Origin: Pseudonocardia parietis
Lineage (GTDB): Bacteria; Actinomycetota; Actinomycetes; Mycobacteriales; Pseudonocardiaceae
Direction of reading: 5' to 3'
DNA: 64,000 bases
NCBI RefSeq assembly: GCF_017876315.1
Contig: NZ_JAGINU010000001.1
Location: 1,240,001 to 1,304,000 of the forward strand
The position numbers and the translations under genes are program-made. Positions within the stretch are counted from its first letter, which is position 1. Every line of letters starts with the position of its first letter. Below the pieces are notes generated by a model, which saw only the letters and a list, made by a program, of their open reading frames with translations, searched no databases and had not been told where the DNA came from. Shown in pieces: positions 41,992-50,101 of this stretch.

Positions 41992-42510
41992 ATGACAGAG
42001 GTCCGGGTCACCGTCGACGGCGTGAACTACGCCGACGACGTCGAGCCCCGCATGTTGCTCGCGCAGTACCTGAGGGAGACGCTGGGCAAGACGGGGACAC
42101 TGATCGGCTGCGACACCAGCAACTGCGGTGCCTGCACCGTGAGCCTCGACGGACAGAGCGTGAAGTCCTGTTCGGTGCTCGCGGTCCAGGCCGACGGTTC
42201 CGAGGTCACCACCATCGAGGGCCTCGCCCGCGACGGGAACCTGCACCCGGTGCAGGAGGCGTTCCGTGAGTGCCACGGCCTGCAGTGCGGGTACTGCACG
42301 CCGGGCATGATCATGGCTGCCGTCGACCTGCTGGGGGACAACCCCGACCCCACCGAGCAGGAGGTTCGTGAGGGCATCGAGGGCAACCTGTGCCGCTGCA
42401 CGGGCTATCAGAACATCGTCCGCGCGGTCCAGAGCGCGGCGAAGAACATGAAGCCCGGTGCACAGCAGACCACCGAGCAGGCAGCCCCGGTCGCCGGGGG
42501 AGGGAACTGA
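41992..42510 (+). CDS. coxS: aerobic CO dehydrogenase-type small (2[2Fe-2S]) subunit
   Basis: A 172-residue iron-sulfur subunit of the xanthine oxidase family. Plant-type cluster Cys C40, C45, C48, C60; second cluster C99, C102, C134, C136 (CGYCTPG and CRCTGYQ). It carries electrons from the molybdenum site to the FAD subunit. The first gene of an S-L-M-G operon, with a strong ribosome site. Confidence 0.94.
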   Translation: MTEVRVTVDGVNYADDVEPRMLLAQYLRETLGKTGTLIGCDTSNCGACTVSLDGQSVKSCSVLAVQADGSEVTTIEGLARDGNLHPVQEAFRECHGLQCGYCTPGMIMAAVDLLGDNPDPTEQEVREGIEGNLCRCTGYQNIVRAVQSAAKNMKPGAQQTTEQAAPVAGGGN

Positions 42511-42511
42511 G

Positions 42512-44989
42512 TTGACGACGACCGCCGAGCCCACCACAGAGATCGGGAGGTCGCGGGTCCGCAAGGAGGACCAGCGCCTGATCACCGGTCGCTCCCGCTA
42601 CACCGACTCCATCACCCCCTCGGGGACCGTCCACATCGCCGTCGTCCGCTCGACGATCGCGCGCGCGACGATCACGTCGATCGACAAGTCCGAGGCCGAG
42701 AAGGCCCCGGGCGTCTTCGGCGTCTACACCGCGGCGGACCTGGGCGCGGAGGAGGTCGGCATGCCCTGCGCGTGGCCGATCACCCCCGACCAGAAGGCGC
42801 CGCAGCGCCCGGTGCTGGCCACCGGACGGGTCAACTTCTCGGGTGAGGGCGTCGCCGTCGTCGTCGCGCGGTCCGCCGCCGCCGCCCGCGACGCCGTCGA
42901 GCTGGTCGAGGTCGACTACGAACCGCTCGACCCGGTCCTCGACATGGAGGCCGCCGCCCAGGACGGCGCCGAGCTCGTGCACCCGGACCTGGGCTCCAAC
43001 GTCTCGGCCACCTGGGTCTTCGACTCGGCCGCGGCCGGCACCGGAGGTGACGTCTCCGAGGCGATCAAGGCCGCCGAGGCCGCCGACGACCAGGTCGTCG
43101 TCCGCCGCCGGTTCCGCCAGCAGCGCCTCATCCCGGCGTTCATGGAGCCCCGCTCCTGCGTCGTCGACCCGACCGGCGAGCAGCTCACCATCTGGGCCGC
43201 GACCCAGGTGCCGCACATCCTGCGCACCATGACCACGGTGACGCTCGGGATCCCGGAGTCCAAGCTGCGCGTGATCGCCCCCGACGTCGGCGGCGGCTTC
43301 GGCGGCAAGATCGGTGTGCTGCCCGAGGAGATGCTCTGCGTGCTGCTCGCGCAGAAGCTGGGCAAGCCGGTCAAGTGGACCGAGACCCGCAGCGAGTGCA
43401 TGCTCACCGCGCACCACGGCCGGGACCAGATCCAGGACCTGGTGATGTCGGTCCGCAAGGACGGCACGATCACCGGGTTCGACGTCCACCTCTACGCCGA
43501 CATGGGCGCCTACCTGGGCCTGGTCGGGCCGGGTGTGCCGATCCTGGGCGCGTTCATGTTCAACGCGATCTACAAGATCCCGGCGCTCAAGTTCACCTGC
43601 TCCAACGTCTTCACCAACAAGACGCTGACCGACGCCTACCGGGGTGCCGGCCGTCCGGAGGCCACGTTCGCCATCGAGCGGATGATGGACGAGGTCGCCG
43701 TCGAGCTCGGCCGCGACCCGATGGAGCTGCGCGAGCAGAACTGGATCGCCCACGAGGAGTTCCCGTTCACGACCGTCGTGGGCCTGACCTACGACACCGG
43801 CAACTACGAGCAGGCCACGCAGCGCGCGATGGAGCTGTTCGACTACGCCGGCCTGCGCCGTGAGCAGGAGGAGCGCCGCAAGTCGGGCGATTCCGTGCAG
43901 CTGGGCATCGGCATCTCGACCTTCACCGAGATGTGCGGCCTCGCGCCGTCGCGGGTACTCGGCTCGCTGGACTACGGCGCCGGCGGCTGGGAGGCCGCGA
44001 ACGTCCGGATGCTGGCCACCGGCAAGGTCGAGGTCACCACCGGGGCGTCGGCCCACGGCCAGGGCCACGAGACCGCGTTCTCCCAGATCGTCGCGGACAA
44101 GCTGGGCGTGCCCTTCGAGGACGTCGAGATCCTGCACGGCGACACCCAGGTCGCGCCGAAGGGCCTGGACACCTATGGCTCCCGGTCGCTGGTCGTCGGC
44201 GGCATCGCCATCGTGAACGCGGCCGAGAAGGTCGTCGAGAAGGCGAAGAAGGTCGCGGCGCACCTGCTCGAGGCGTCCGAGGACGACATCGAGTTCGCGA
44301 ACGGTCAGTTCACCGTCCGCGGCACCGACAAGGGCAAGGCGATCCAGGAGATCGCGTTCGCCACGTTCATGGCGCACGACTACCCGGAGGGCATGGAGCC
44401 CTCGCTGGACTCCGACGCCGTGTTCGACCCGGAGAACTTCTCCTACCCGCACGGCACCCACCTGTGCGCGATGGAGGTCGACACCGACACCGGCCGGGTG
44501 AACCTGCGCAAGTACGTCTGCGTCGACGACATCGGCAACGTGATCAACCCGCTGATCGTCGAGGGCCAGGTGCACGGCGGTCTCGCCCAGGGCATCGCGC
44601 AGGCGCTGTTCGAGGAGGCGAACTACGACGACCAGGGCACCCTGGTGAACGCCACGTTCGTCGACTACACCCTGCCGTCGGCCGCGGACCTGCCGAACTT
44701 CACCACCGAGACGGTGTCGACCCCGTCGACCACCAACCCGCTCGGGGTCAAGGGCGTCGGGGAGGCCGGCACCATCGCCTCCACCCCGGCGATCGTCAAC
44801 GGCGTGCTGGACGCGATCCGGCACCTCGGCGTCGGCGAGATCGAGATGCCGACGACCTCACAGCGGGTCTGGCGCGCGCTGCAGGTGGCCAAGGGGCACC
44901 AGGCCCAGCAGACCCCGAGCCACACCCACTCGCCGGGTGCCGGACTCGGTTCGATCGACCCGAACAACCCCAAGGGGGAGGTCCAGTGA
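42512..44989 (+). CDS. coxL: CO dehydrogenase-type large subunit, form II
   Basis: An 825-residue molybdopterin cytosine dinucleotide subunit. The active-site loop is AYRGAGR (residues 375-381), which marks form II; form I CO dehydrogenases have AYRCSFR with the Cu-binding Cys. GGGFGGK and GVKGVGEAGT are further family motifs. Form II enzymes' natural substrate is not settled, though CO oxidation has been reported for some. The start is TTG 42512 with GGGAGGGA seven bases upstream; no ATG or GTG fits. Confidence 0.93.
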   Translation: MTTTAEPTTEIGRSRVRKEDQRLITGRSRYTDSITPSGTVHIAVVRSTIARATITSIDKSEAEKAPGVFGVYTAADLGAEEVGMPCAWPITPDQKAPQRPVLATGRVNFSGEGVAVVVARSAAAARDAVELVEVDYEPLDPVLDMEAAAQDGAELVHPDLGSNVSATWVFDSAAAGTGGDVSEAIKAAEAADDQVVVRRRFRQQRLIPAFMEPRSCVVDPTGEQLTIWAATQVPHILRTMTTVTLGIPESKLRVIAPDVGGGFGGKIGVLPEEMLCVLLAQKLGKPVKWTETRSECMLTAHHGRDQIQDLVMSVRKDGTITGFDVHLYADMGAYLGLVGPGVPILGAFMFNAIYKIPALKFTCSNVFTNKTLTDAYRGAGRPEATFAIERMMDEVAVELGRDPMELREQNWIAHEEFPFTTVVGLTYDTGNYEQATQRAMELFDYAGLRREQEERRKSGDSVQLGIGISTFTEMCGLAPSRVLGSLDYGAGGWEAANVRMLATGKVEVTTGASAHGQGHETAFSQIVADKLGVPFEDVEILHGDTQVAPKGLDTYGSRSLVVGGIAIVNAAEKVVEKAKKVAAHLLEASEDDIEFANGQFTVRGTDKGKAIQEIAFATFMAHDYPEGMEPSLDSDAVFDPENFSYPHGTHLCAMEVDTDTGRVNLRKYVCVDDIGNVINPLIVEGQVHGGLAQGIAQALFEEANYDDQGTLVNATFVDYTLPSAADLPNFTTETVSTPSTTNPLGVKGVGEAGTIASTPAIVNGVLDAIRHLGVGEIEMPTTSQRVWRALQVAKGHQAQQTPSHTHSPGAGLGSIDPNNPKGEVQ

Positions 44990-45837
44990 TCCCGGCGAAG
45001 TTCGACTACGTCCGCCCGTCCTCGGTCGAGGAAGCGGTCCAGGCACTGCAGCAGGCAGGAGAGGACGCGAAGATCCTCGCCGGCGGGCAGAGCCTGCTGC
45101 CCGTGCTGCGGCTGCGGATGGCCGCCCCGAGCACGATCATCGACCTGGGCGGGATCCCCGAGCTCAAGCGGATCGGCGAGGACGACCAGTACGTCATGGT
45201 CGGCGCGATGGCCACGCACCACGAGGTCATGCGCAACGACCTGATCACCCGGCACGTCGAGCTGATCGCCCGGGCCACCGAGACCGTCGCCGACCCGCAG
45301 GTCCGCCACCGCGGCACCCTCGGCGGCGCGCTCGCGCACGCCGACCCGGCCGGTGACCTCGGTGCGGCCGCGCTGGCCCTGGATGCCGAGTTCGTCATCC
45401 TCGGCCGGGACGGCACCCGTCTGGTTCCCGCGGCGGAGTTCTTCCAGGACTACTTCACCACCGCGATCGGTGAGAACGAGATCCTCACCATGGTCCGGTT
45501 CCCGAAGTACACCGGCTGGAAGACCCACTACGAGAAGTTCAACCGGGTCGCCCAGGCGTGGTCGATGGTGGCCGTCGCCGTCGCGCTCAAGGTGGACGGC
45601 GGCACCGTCTCCGAGGCCCGCGTCGGCCTGACCAACATGGGCAACGTGCCGATCCGGGCCACCGGCGTCGAGCGGGCGCTGGTCGGGCAGGCGGCCGGAC
45701 CGGACGTCGCGAAGGCGGCGGCCGAGCACGCGACGGAGGGCACGTCGGCTCCGAGTGACGCGGACGCCGCGGCCGACTACCGTGAGCACCTGGCGAAGGT
45801 GCTCACCGGTCGTGCGGTCCTGGCCGCAGCCGGCTGA
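44986..45837 (+). CDS. coxM: CO dehydrogenase-type medium (FAD) subunit
   Basis: A 283-residue flavoprotein of the vanillyl-alcohol-oxidase-like fold. FAD motifs AGGQSLLP (residues 31-38) and TLGGALAHADPAGD are present. It re-oxidises the Fe-S subunit. GTG 44986 overlaps the coxL stop. The order S-L-M is that of form II operons. Confidence 0.93.
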   Translation: MIPAKFDYVRPSSVEEAVQALQQAGEDAKILAGGQSLLPVLRLRMAAPSTIIDLGGIPELKRIGEDDQYVMVGAMATHHEVMRNDLITRHVELIARATETVADPQVRHRGTLGGALAHADPAGDLGAAALALDAEFVILGRDGTRLVPAAEFFQDYFTTAIGENEILTMVRFPKYTGWKTHYEKFNRVAQAWSMVAVAVALKVDGGTVSEARVGLTNMGNVPIRATGVERALVGQAAGPDVAKAAAEHATEGTSAPSDADAAADYREHLAKVLTGRAVLAAAG

Positions 45838-45857
45838 GGATCGACGAAGCACTCCGA

Positions 45858-45895
45858 AGGGGCGTCTGTCCGGGGCCTCCCGGACGGGCGCCCCT
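45858..45895 (+). terminator. strong hairpin between coxM and coxG
   Basis: AGGGGCG pairs with CGCCCCT and, inside, GTCCGGG with CCCGGAC around a 4-base loop. No U run follows. It could lower transcription into coxG or stabilise the coxSLM message. Confidence 0.6.
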
Positions 45896-45929
45896 GTCGT
45901 TTCCGCCCCTGACGAGGAGCAGTGAGAAG

Positions 45930-46670
45930 ATGCAGCTGGAGAACAAGTTCACGATCGCGGCGCCGATCGAGGACGCCTGGAAGGCGCTCAACGACCCGGA
46001 GCTCATCGCCCCGTGCTTCCCGGGGGCGACGCTGACCGAGTACGAGGGTGACTCGTTCCAGGGCACGGTGAAGGTCAAGCTCGGCCCGATCTCCCTGACC
46101 TACAAGGGGAAGGGCACCTACATCGATCGCGACGACGTCAACCACAAGGTCGTCATCGACGCGTCCGGCCGGGACGCCCGTGGCAACGGGACGGCGAAGG
46201 CCGTGGTCACCGGCACGATGGTCGCCGACGGTCCGGACAAGACCTCGGTCACGATGGCCACCGACATGACGGTCACCGGTCGTCCGGCGCAGTTCGGCCG
46301 CGGGGTCATCTCCGACGTCGCCGACAAGATCATCGGCCAGTTCGCGGGCTGCGTCGCGGACAAGCTGACCGGTCCGGGCGCGGCCGCGGGAGCCAACGGT
46401 TCCGCGCCGAAGCACGCGGCCGACCAGACCAGCCCGCTGCCGGCCGTGCCGCCGGCGCCGGGCGAGCGGGCCGCGACGGCCACGCCGGCGCCCGCGGTCC
46501 GCCAGCCGCAGAGCAGCCCGGTCGAGGCCATCGACCTGCTCGACTCGGCAGGCGCGCCGGTGCTCAAGCGGCTCGGCCCGGTGTTCGGCGGCCTCGCCGC
46601 GTTCACCCTGCTGTTCCTGATCGTCAAGCGGCTGCGGGGCGGGAAGAAGAGCGCCGAGAAGGACGCCTGA
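45930..46670 (+). CDS. coxG: CoxG-like SRPBCC protein with a C-terminal membrane anchor
   Basis: A 246-residue protein. Residues 1-145 are the SRPBCC/CoxG domain (FTIAAPIEDAWKALNDPELI). A Pro/Ala-rich linker follows, then one membrane helix (FGGLAAFTLLFLIVKRL) and a basic tail. In Oligotropha CoxG helps anchor CO dehydrogenase to the membrane, a role that fits here. It lies 92 bp after coxM. Confidence 0.9.
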   Translation: MQLENKFTIAAPIEDAWKALNDPELIAPCFPGATLTEYEGDSFQGTVKVKLGPISLTYKGKGTYIDRDDVNHKVVIDASGRDARGNGTAKAVVTGTMVADGPDKTSVTMATDMTVTGRPAQFGRGVISDVADKIIGQFAGCVADKLTGPGAAAGANGSAPKHAADQTSPLPAVPPAPGERAATATPAPAVRQPQSSPVEAIDLLDSAGAPVLKRLGPVFGGLAAFTLLFLIVKRLRGGKKSAEKDA

Positions 46671-46689
46671 GTCCACTCGACGGCAGTTC

Positions 46690-46727
46690 GGCGCGGGCCG
46701 GTTCCCAGCTGGGGACCGGCCCGCGCC
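46690..46727 (+). terminator. terminator hairpin after coxG
   Basis: GGCGCGGGCCGGT and ACCGGCCCGCGCC form a perfect 13-bp stem 20 bp after the coxG stop. It lacks a U tract, as is usual in this kind of genome. Confidence 0.7.
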
Positions 46728-46770
46728 GTGCGCGCATCGGACGGGGCGGGCCGGAGGGAACGGGGAACGG

Positions 46771-47760
46771 GTGCGTACGGGAACGGGTAACGGACTGACC
46801 GATGTGGCCGGGCTGCGGGTCGGGCACGCGGCGCTCACCGGCCCGGGGGCGCGCAGCGGCACGACCGTGGTGCTCGCCCCGCCCGGCGGTGCGGTGGCGG
46901 GTGCGGACGTCCGCGGCGCCGCACCCGGAACCCGCGAGACCGACCTGCTGGCCCCGACCGCGACCGTCGCGCGGGTGCACGCGATCACGCTGTCGGGTGG
47001 GAGCGCGTACGGCCTCGACACCGCGTCCGGGGTGATGGCCCGGCTCGAACGCGACGGCGAGGGCTTCCCGATGCCGGGGGCGATCGTGCCGATCGTCCCG
47101 GCCGCGGTGGTGTTCGACCTGGGGCGCGGTGGTGACCCGGCCGCGCGGCCGACCGCGGCGACGGGGGCGGCCGCCTACGACGCCGCGCACGACGGTCCGG
47201 TCGAGCAGGGTTCGGTCGGCGCCGGGACGGGGGCGGTGTCCGGCGGGCTGCGCGGCGGGATCGGGACGGCGTCCGCGGTGCTCGCGTCCGGGGTGACGGT
47301 CGCCGCGCTGGTCGTCCTCAACTCGGCGGGCTCCGCCGTCGACCCGCGGACCGGCGAGATCCTGGGCGCGCGGCACGGGCTGCCGGGCGAGTTCCCCGCC
47401 ACCGGTGTGTCACCCGAGCGGGTCGCCGAGCTGTACGCGCAGCACGTCACCCCGCCCGGGGCGGCGACGACGCTGGTCGTGCTCGCCACCGATGCGGCGC
47501 TGGACAAGGTGGGCTGTACCCGGCTCGCCACCATGGCGCACGACGGCCTCGCCCGCTCCATCCACCCGGTGCACACGATCCGGGACGGCGACTGCGCGTT
47601 CGGCCTGGCCACCGGCACCGCGGCGGCACCCGACGCGATCGGGACCTACGAGCTGCAGGCCGCCGCCGCCGACGTCACCGCGCGGGCGGTGGCGCACGCG
47701 CTGCTGGCCGCCGAGGCCGCACCGGACCGGCCGTCGTACACGTCGCTGATGGCCGGGTGA
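46771..47760 (+). CDS. P1-family (DmpA/S58) peptidase
   Basis: A 329-residue N-terminal-nucleophile hydrolase. Seen: GNGLTDVAGLRVGHA at the start, HAITLSGGSAYGLD, SVGAGTGAVSGGLRGGIG, and ALVVLNSAGSAVD, the region of self-cleavage and the catalytic Ser. The family includes aminopeptidases acting on D- or beta-amino acid peptides; the substrate is unknown. GTG start with GGAGGGAACGGGGA. Confidence 0.87.
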   Translation: MRTGTGNGLTDVAGLRVGHAALTGPGARSGTTVVLAPPGGAVAGADVRGAAPGTRETDLLAPTATVARVHAITLSGGSAYGLDTASGVMARLERDGEGFPMPGAIVPIVPAAVVFDLGRGGDPAARPTAATGAAAYDAAHDGPVEQGSVGAGTGAVSGGLRGGIGTASAVLASGVTVAALVVLNSAGSAVDPRTGEILGARHGLPGEFPATGVSPERVAELYAQHVTPPGAATTLVVLATDAALDKVGCTRLATMAHDGLARSIHPVHTIRDGDCAFGLATGTAAAPDAIGTYELQAAAADVTARAVAHALLAAEAAPDRPSYTSLMAG

Positions 47761-47779
47761 GCGCGCCGCACGCCCGAAC

Positions 47780-47785
47780 TACAGT
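47780..47785 (+). promoter_or_regulatory. -10 element of the Wadjet-like operon
   Basis: TACAGT followed by exactly seven bases and the GTG of the first defence gene at 47793, with no ribosome site, indicates leaderless transcription that starts at the GTG. A -35 is not clear. Confidence 0.5.
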
Positions 47786-47792
47786 CCTCGGG

Positions 47793-49232
47793 GTGTCGAC
47801 CATCAGCCCGGACGAGGGAGTGGCGCGCCGGCTGAAGGCGCTGGCGTGCACGGCGCCGCTGCACGATCTGGACGCCCGCAAGGGCCGCCTGGAGTGGGAC
47901 GCCGCCGGTTACCAGATGGCCGAGATCGGCCTGCAGGCGATCGACCAGGTCACGCTCGCCATGGACTTCGACCACGGCGCCGACCATGCCGAGGTCGTGC
48001 GGCGGCTGCAGCCCTTCGTCGGCGCCCAGGTGCCGCACGCGCCGCGCGAGGAGCACACCCGGGTCGCGCAGTGGGTGATCGACAACCTGATCAACGTCGG
48101 CAGCATCGACCGCGGGTTCGCCGTCGAGTACGGAGCGAGCGACGCCGACGGTCGCTACGTGCGCCGCCGGTTCGACTTCAAGCTGCTGCTGGAGGTGGCC
48201 GCGCCGGACGGGACCGTGTACCTGCGTGCGTCCGACGAGGCGATCAACGTGCTGGTCGGGGCGCTGGACACCGACGTCGAGTCGGCCCAGGAGGCGGCCG
48301 AGACGAAGCTGGAGACGCTGATCGTGCGCGGTCGGCTCGGTGACGCCCGGCTCGCCGCGGAGCAGGCCCGCTACCGCACCGTGCAGTACGCCGAGTCGCT
48401 GCGCCGCAAGCTCGAGGCCACCCGTCGCGACGTCCGGTCGGTGGACTGGCTCGACGCCGTCCCGCAGCTGCTGAACGAGGCGCTGACCCACATCGAGGCC
48501 CGTTACCGCGCCGAGACGATGATCAAGGCGAACATCGCCGACGCCCGGGACGAGGCCGTCGAGCCGGGACGCCGCCGGCAGGCCGCGGAGCTCGTCGAGG
48601 TCGTCGACGACTGCATCCAGCGGCACACCCAGCTGCAGGCCCGGCTGCAGGAGGCCGGGGCCGCGTTCCGCGCCGAGCAGGACCGCCAGCAGTTCTCGGG
48701 GAAGCCCAAGCGGCCCTCCGTCGACGTCTTCGGGCAGCTGCTGCGCCCGGCGCTGGGGCTCACGGTGGGTGCGGCGCACGATCCGGTGGCCGCCTACTTC
48801 GCGGCCGGCACCGGGGTGCAGAACCCGTCGGTGCCCAGCCTGGGCGGGCTGGTGGAGACCCTGCTGACCCCGCCGGCCGACCGCGAGCCGTTCGGCACCG
48901 AGGTGCCCGAACCGGAGCTCGCCCCGCAACCGCGGGACCGCTTCGGCGTGGGCACCTGGGCGGCCACCGACGCCGTGCTCCCCGACGACCCGGACCGGCC
49001 GGTGCGGCTGTCCGAGGCGCTCGCCCGGGCCCGCGCGGCCGGGACGGACCTGCCGCAGCTGGTCGCGCTGCGCGCGGTGCACGCCGTCGGGACGGCGATC
49101 GGGACCGCCCGCACCCAGGGCGACCCGTCGGTGCTGATCGCGGTGGACGACGGCACCGTGCTGGACGACCCGGAGTACGGCGGCACCGACCTGCTGCTGG
49201 CGGTCGCGGGCGTCGAGGGGGAGCGGGCGTGA
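47793..49232 (+). CDS. jetA: JetA-like protein of a Wadjet-type system
   Basis: A 479-residue protein with no motif I recognise, assigned by position. It is mostly helical: an N-terminal winged-helix-like part (residues 1-90), a segment FAVEYGASDADGRYVRRRFDF, then long charged helices (residues 150-290) as in kleisin-type partners of SMC proteins. It overlaps the next gene by 4 bp. In Wadjet systems JetA is the kleisin. It does not match the common type I JetA by eye, so the subtype is open. Confidence 0.65.
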   Translation: MSTISPDEGVARRLKALACTAPLHDLDARKGRLEWDAAGYQMAEIGLQAIDQVTLAMDFDHGADHAEVVRRLQPFVGAQVPHAPREEHTRVAQWVIDNLINVGSIDRGFAVEYGASDADGRYVRRRFDFKLLLEVAAPDGTVYLRASDEAINVLVGALDTDVESAQEAAETKLETLIVRGRLGDARLAAEQARYRTVQYAESLRRKLEATRRDVRSVDWLDAVPQLLNEALTHIEARYRAETMIKANIADARDEAVEPGRRRQAAELVEVVDDCIQRHTQLQARLQEAGAAFRAEQDRQQFSGKPKRPSVDVFGQLLRPALGLTVGAAHDPVAAYFAAGTGVQNPSVPSLGGLVETLLTPPADREPFGTEVPEPELAPQPRDRFGVGTWAATDAVLPDDPDRPVRLSEALARARAAGTDLPQLVALRAVHAVGTAIGTARTQGDPSVLIAVDDGTVLDDPEYGGTDLLLAVAGVEGERA

Positions 49233-50101
49233 GCGATCCGGAGGCCGCCGCCCGGCTCGTCGCCTTCGGTATGCGGCCCAAGGCGCTGCCCGGCCGCGAC
49301 CCCGACTACGCCGACCTGGTGCGCCGCTACCGCGAGGACGACGACTTCCGCGACACCGTGCAACGGGTCGCGTCCGGGCTCGGGCTGGTGGTGCTCGCGG
49401 TCGACTCCGCACCGGGCATCGTGCTGGCCGCCACCGAGGGCTCGATCTTCGAGATCCGGATGGACTCCTACGCCCGGCGCACCGCGCTCACGAACCGGCA
49501 GGCGGACAAGGTGCTGCACGGCATCGCGCACCTCGCCGTCGCCGCGCTGGCGTTCCCGCGCCCGGACGACCTGGGCGACGACTCCTACGTCGGACGCGTC
49601 TCGGTGGAGCTGGTGGACGGCGCGGTCCGGGAGGCGTGCCGGGTGCTGAACGAGCGTGCCACCGGCCCGGCGGACCCCGAGTCGGACGCGCCGCAGCTCG
49701 AGGAGGTCTGGCGGGTGTGGCTGCGCCGCCCGGAGGCGACCGCCACGAAGGACGGCCGGGCAGGGGAGTCCACCACCCGCGGGATCGTCGGGAAGGCGCT
49801 GCGCTTCCTCGCCGACCAGGGCTTCCTCGTGCCGGTCGGGGCCGACGGCGCCTACCGGACGACGCCGCGTTACCAGGTGCAGGTCCGTGAGCTGGCCGCG
49901 CAGCGCACGTTCGACGAGCTGCTGTCGCTGAACGTGCTCCCGGTCGCGGCGGCCGCGGGCTCGCTGGTCACCGAACCGGCCGGCGCCCCGGTGCCGGAGG
50001 GTGAGCCCGCCGAACTCGCTCATCCGGGGAGCGGTTCCGCGGAGCAGGACCCCTCGCCGGCCGAGCAGCCGGACACCGGATCGGAGGATCGCGATGTATG
50101 A
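49229..50101 (+). CDS. jetB: JetB-like (MukE/KITE-type) protein of a Wadjet-type system
   Basis: A 290-residue protein. The N-terminal 230 residues look like tandem winged-helix domains (LVRRYREDDDFRDTVQRVA, GKALRFLADQGFLV); the last 60 are an acidic disordered tail. Size, place between kleisin-like and SMC genes, and overlaps at both ends (GTGA with jetA, 8 bp with jetC) fit JetB. Confidence 0.65.
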   Translation: MSDPEAAARLVAFGMRPKALPGRDPDYADLVRRYREDDDFRDTVQRVASGLGLVVLAVDSAPGIVLAATEGSIFEIRMDSYARRTALTNRQADKVLHGIAHLAVAALAFPRPDDLGDDSYVGRVSVELVDGAVREACRVLNERATGPADPESDAPQLEEVWRVWLRRPEATATKDGRAGESTTRGIVGKALRFLADQGFLVPVGADGAYRTTPRYQVQVRELAAQRTFDELLSLNVLPVAAAAGSLVTEPAGAPVPEGEPAELAHPGSGSAEQDPSPAEQPDTGSEDRDV

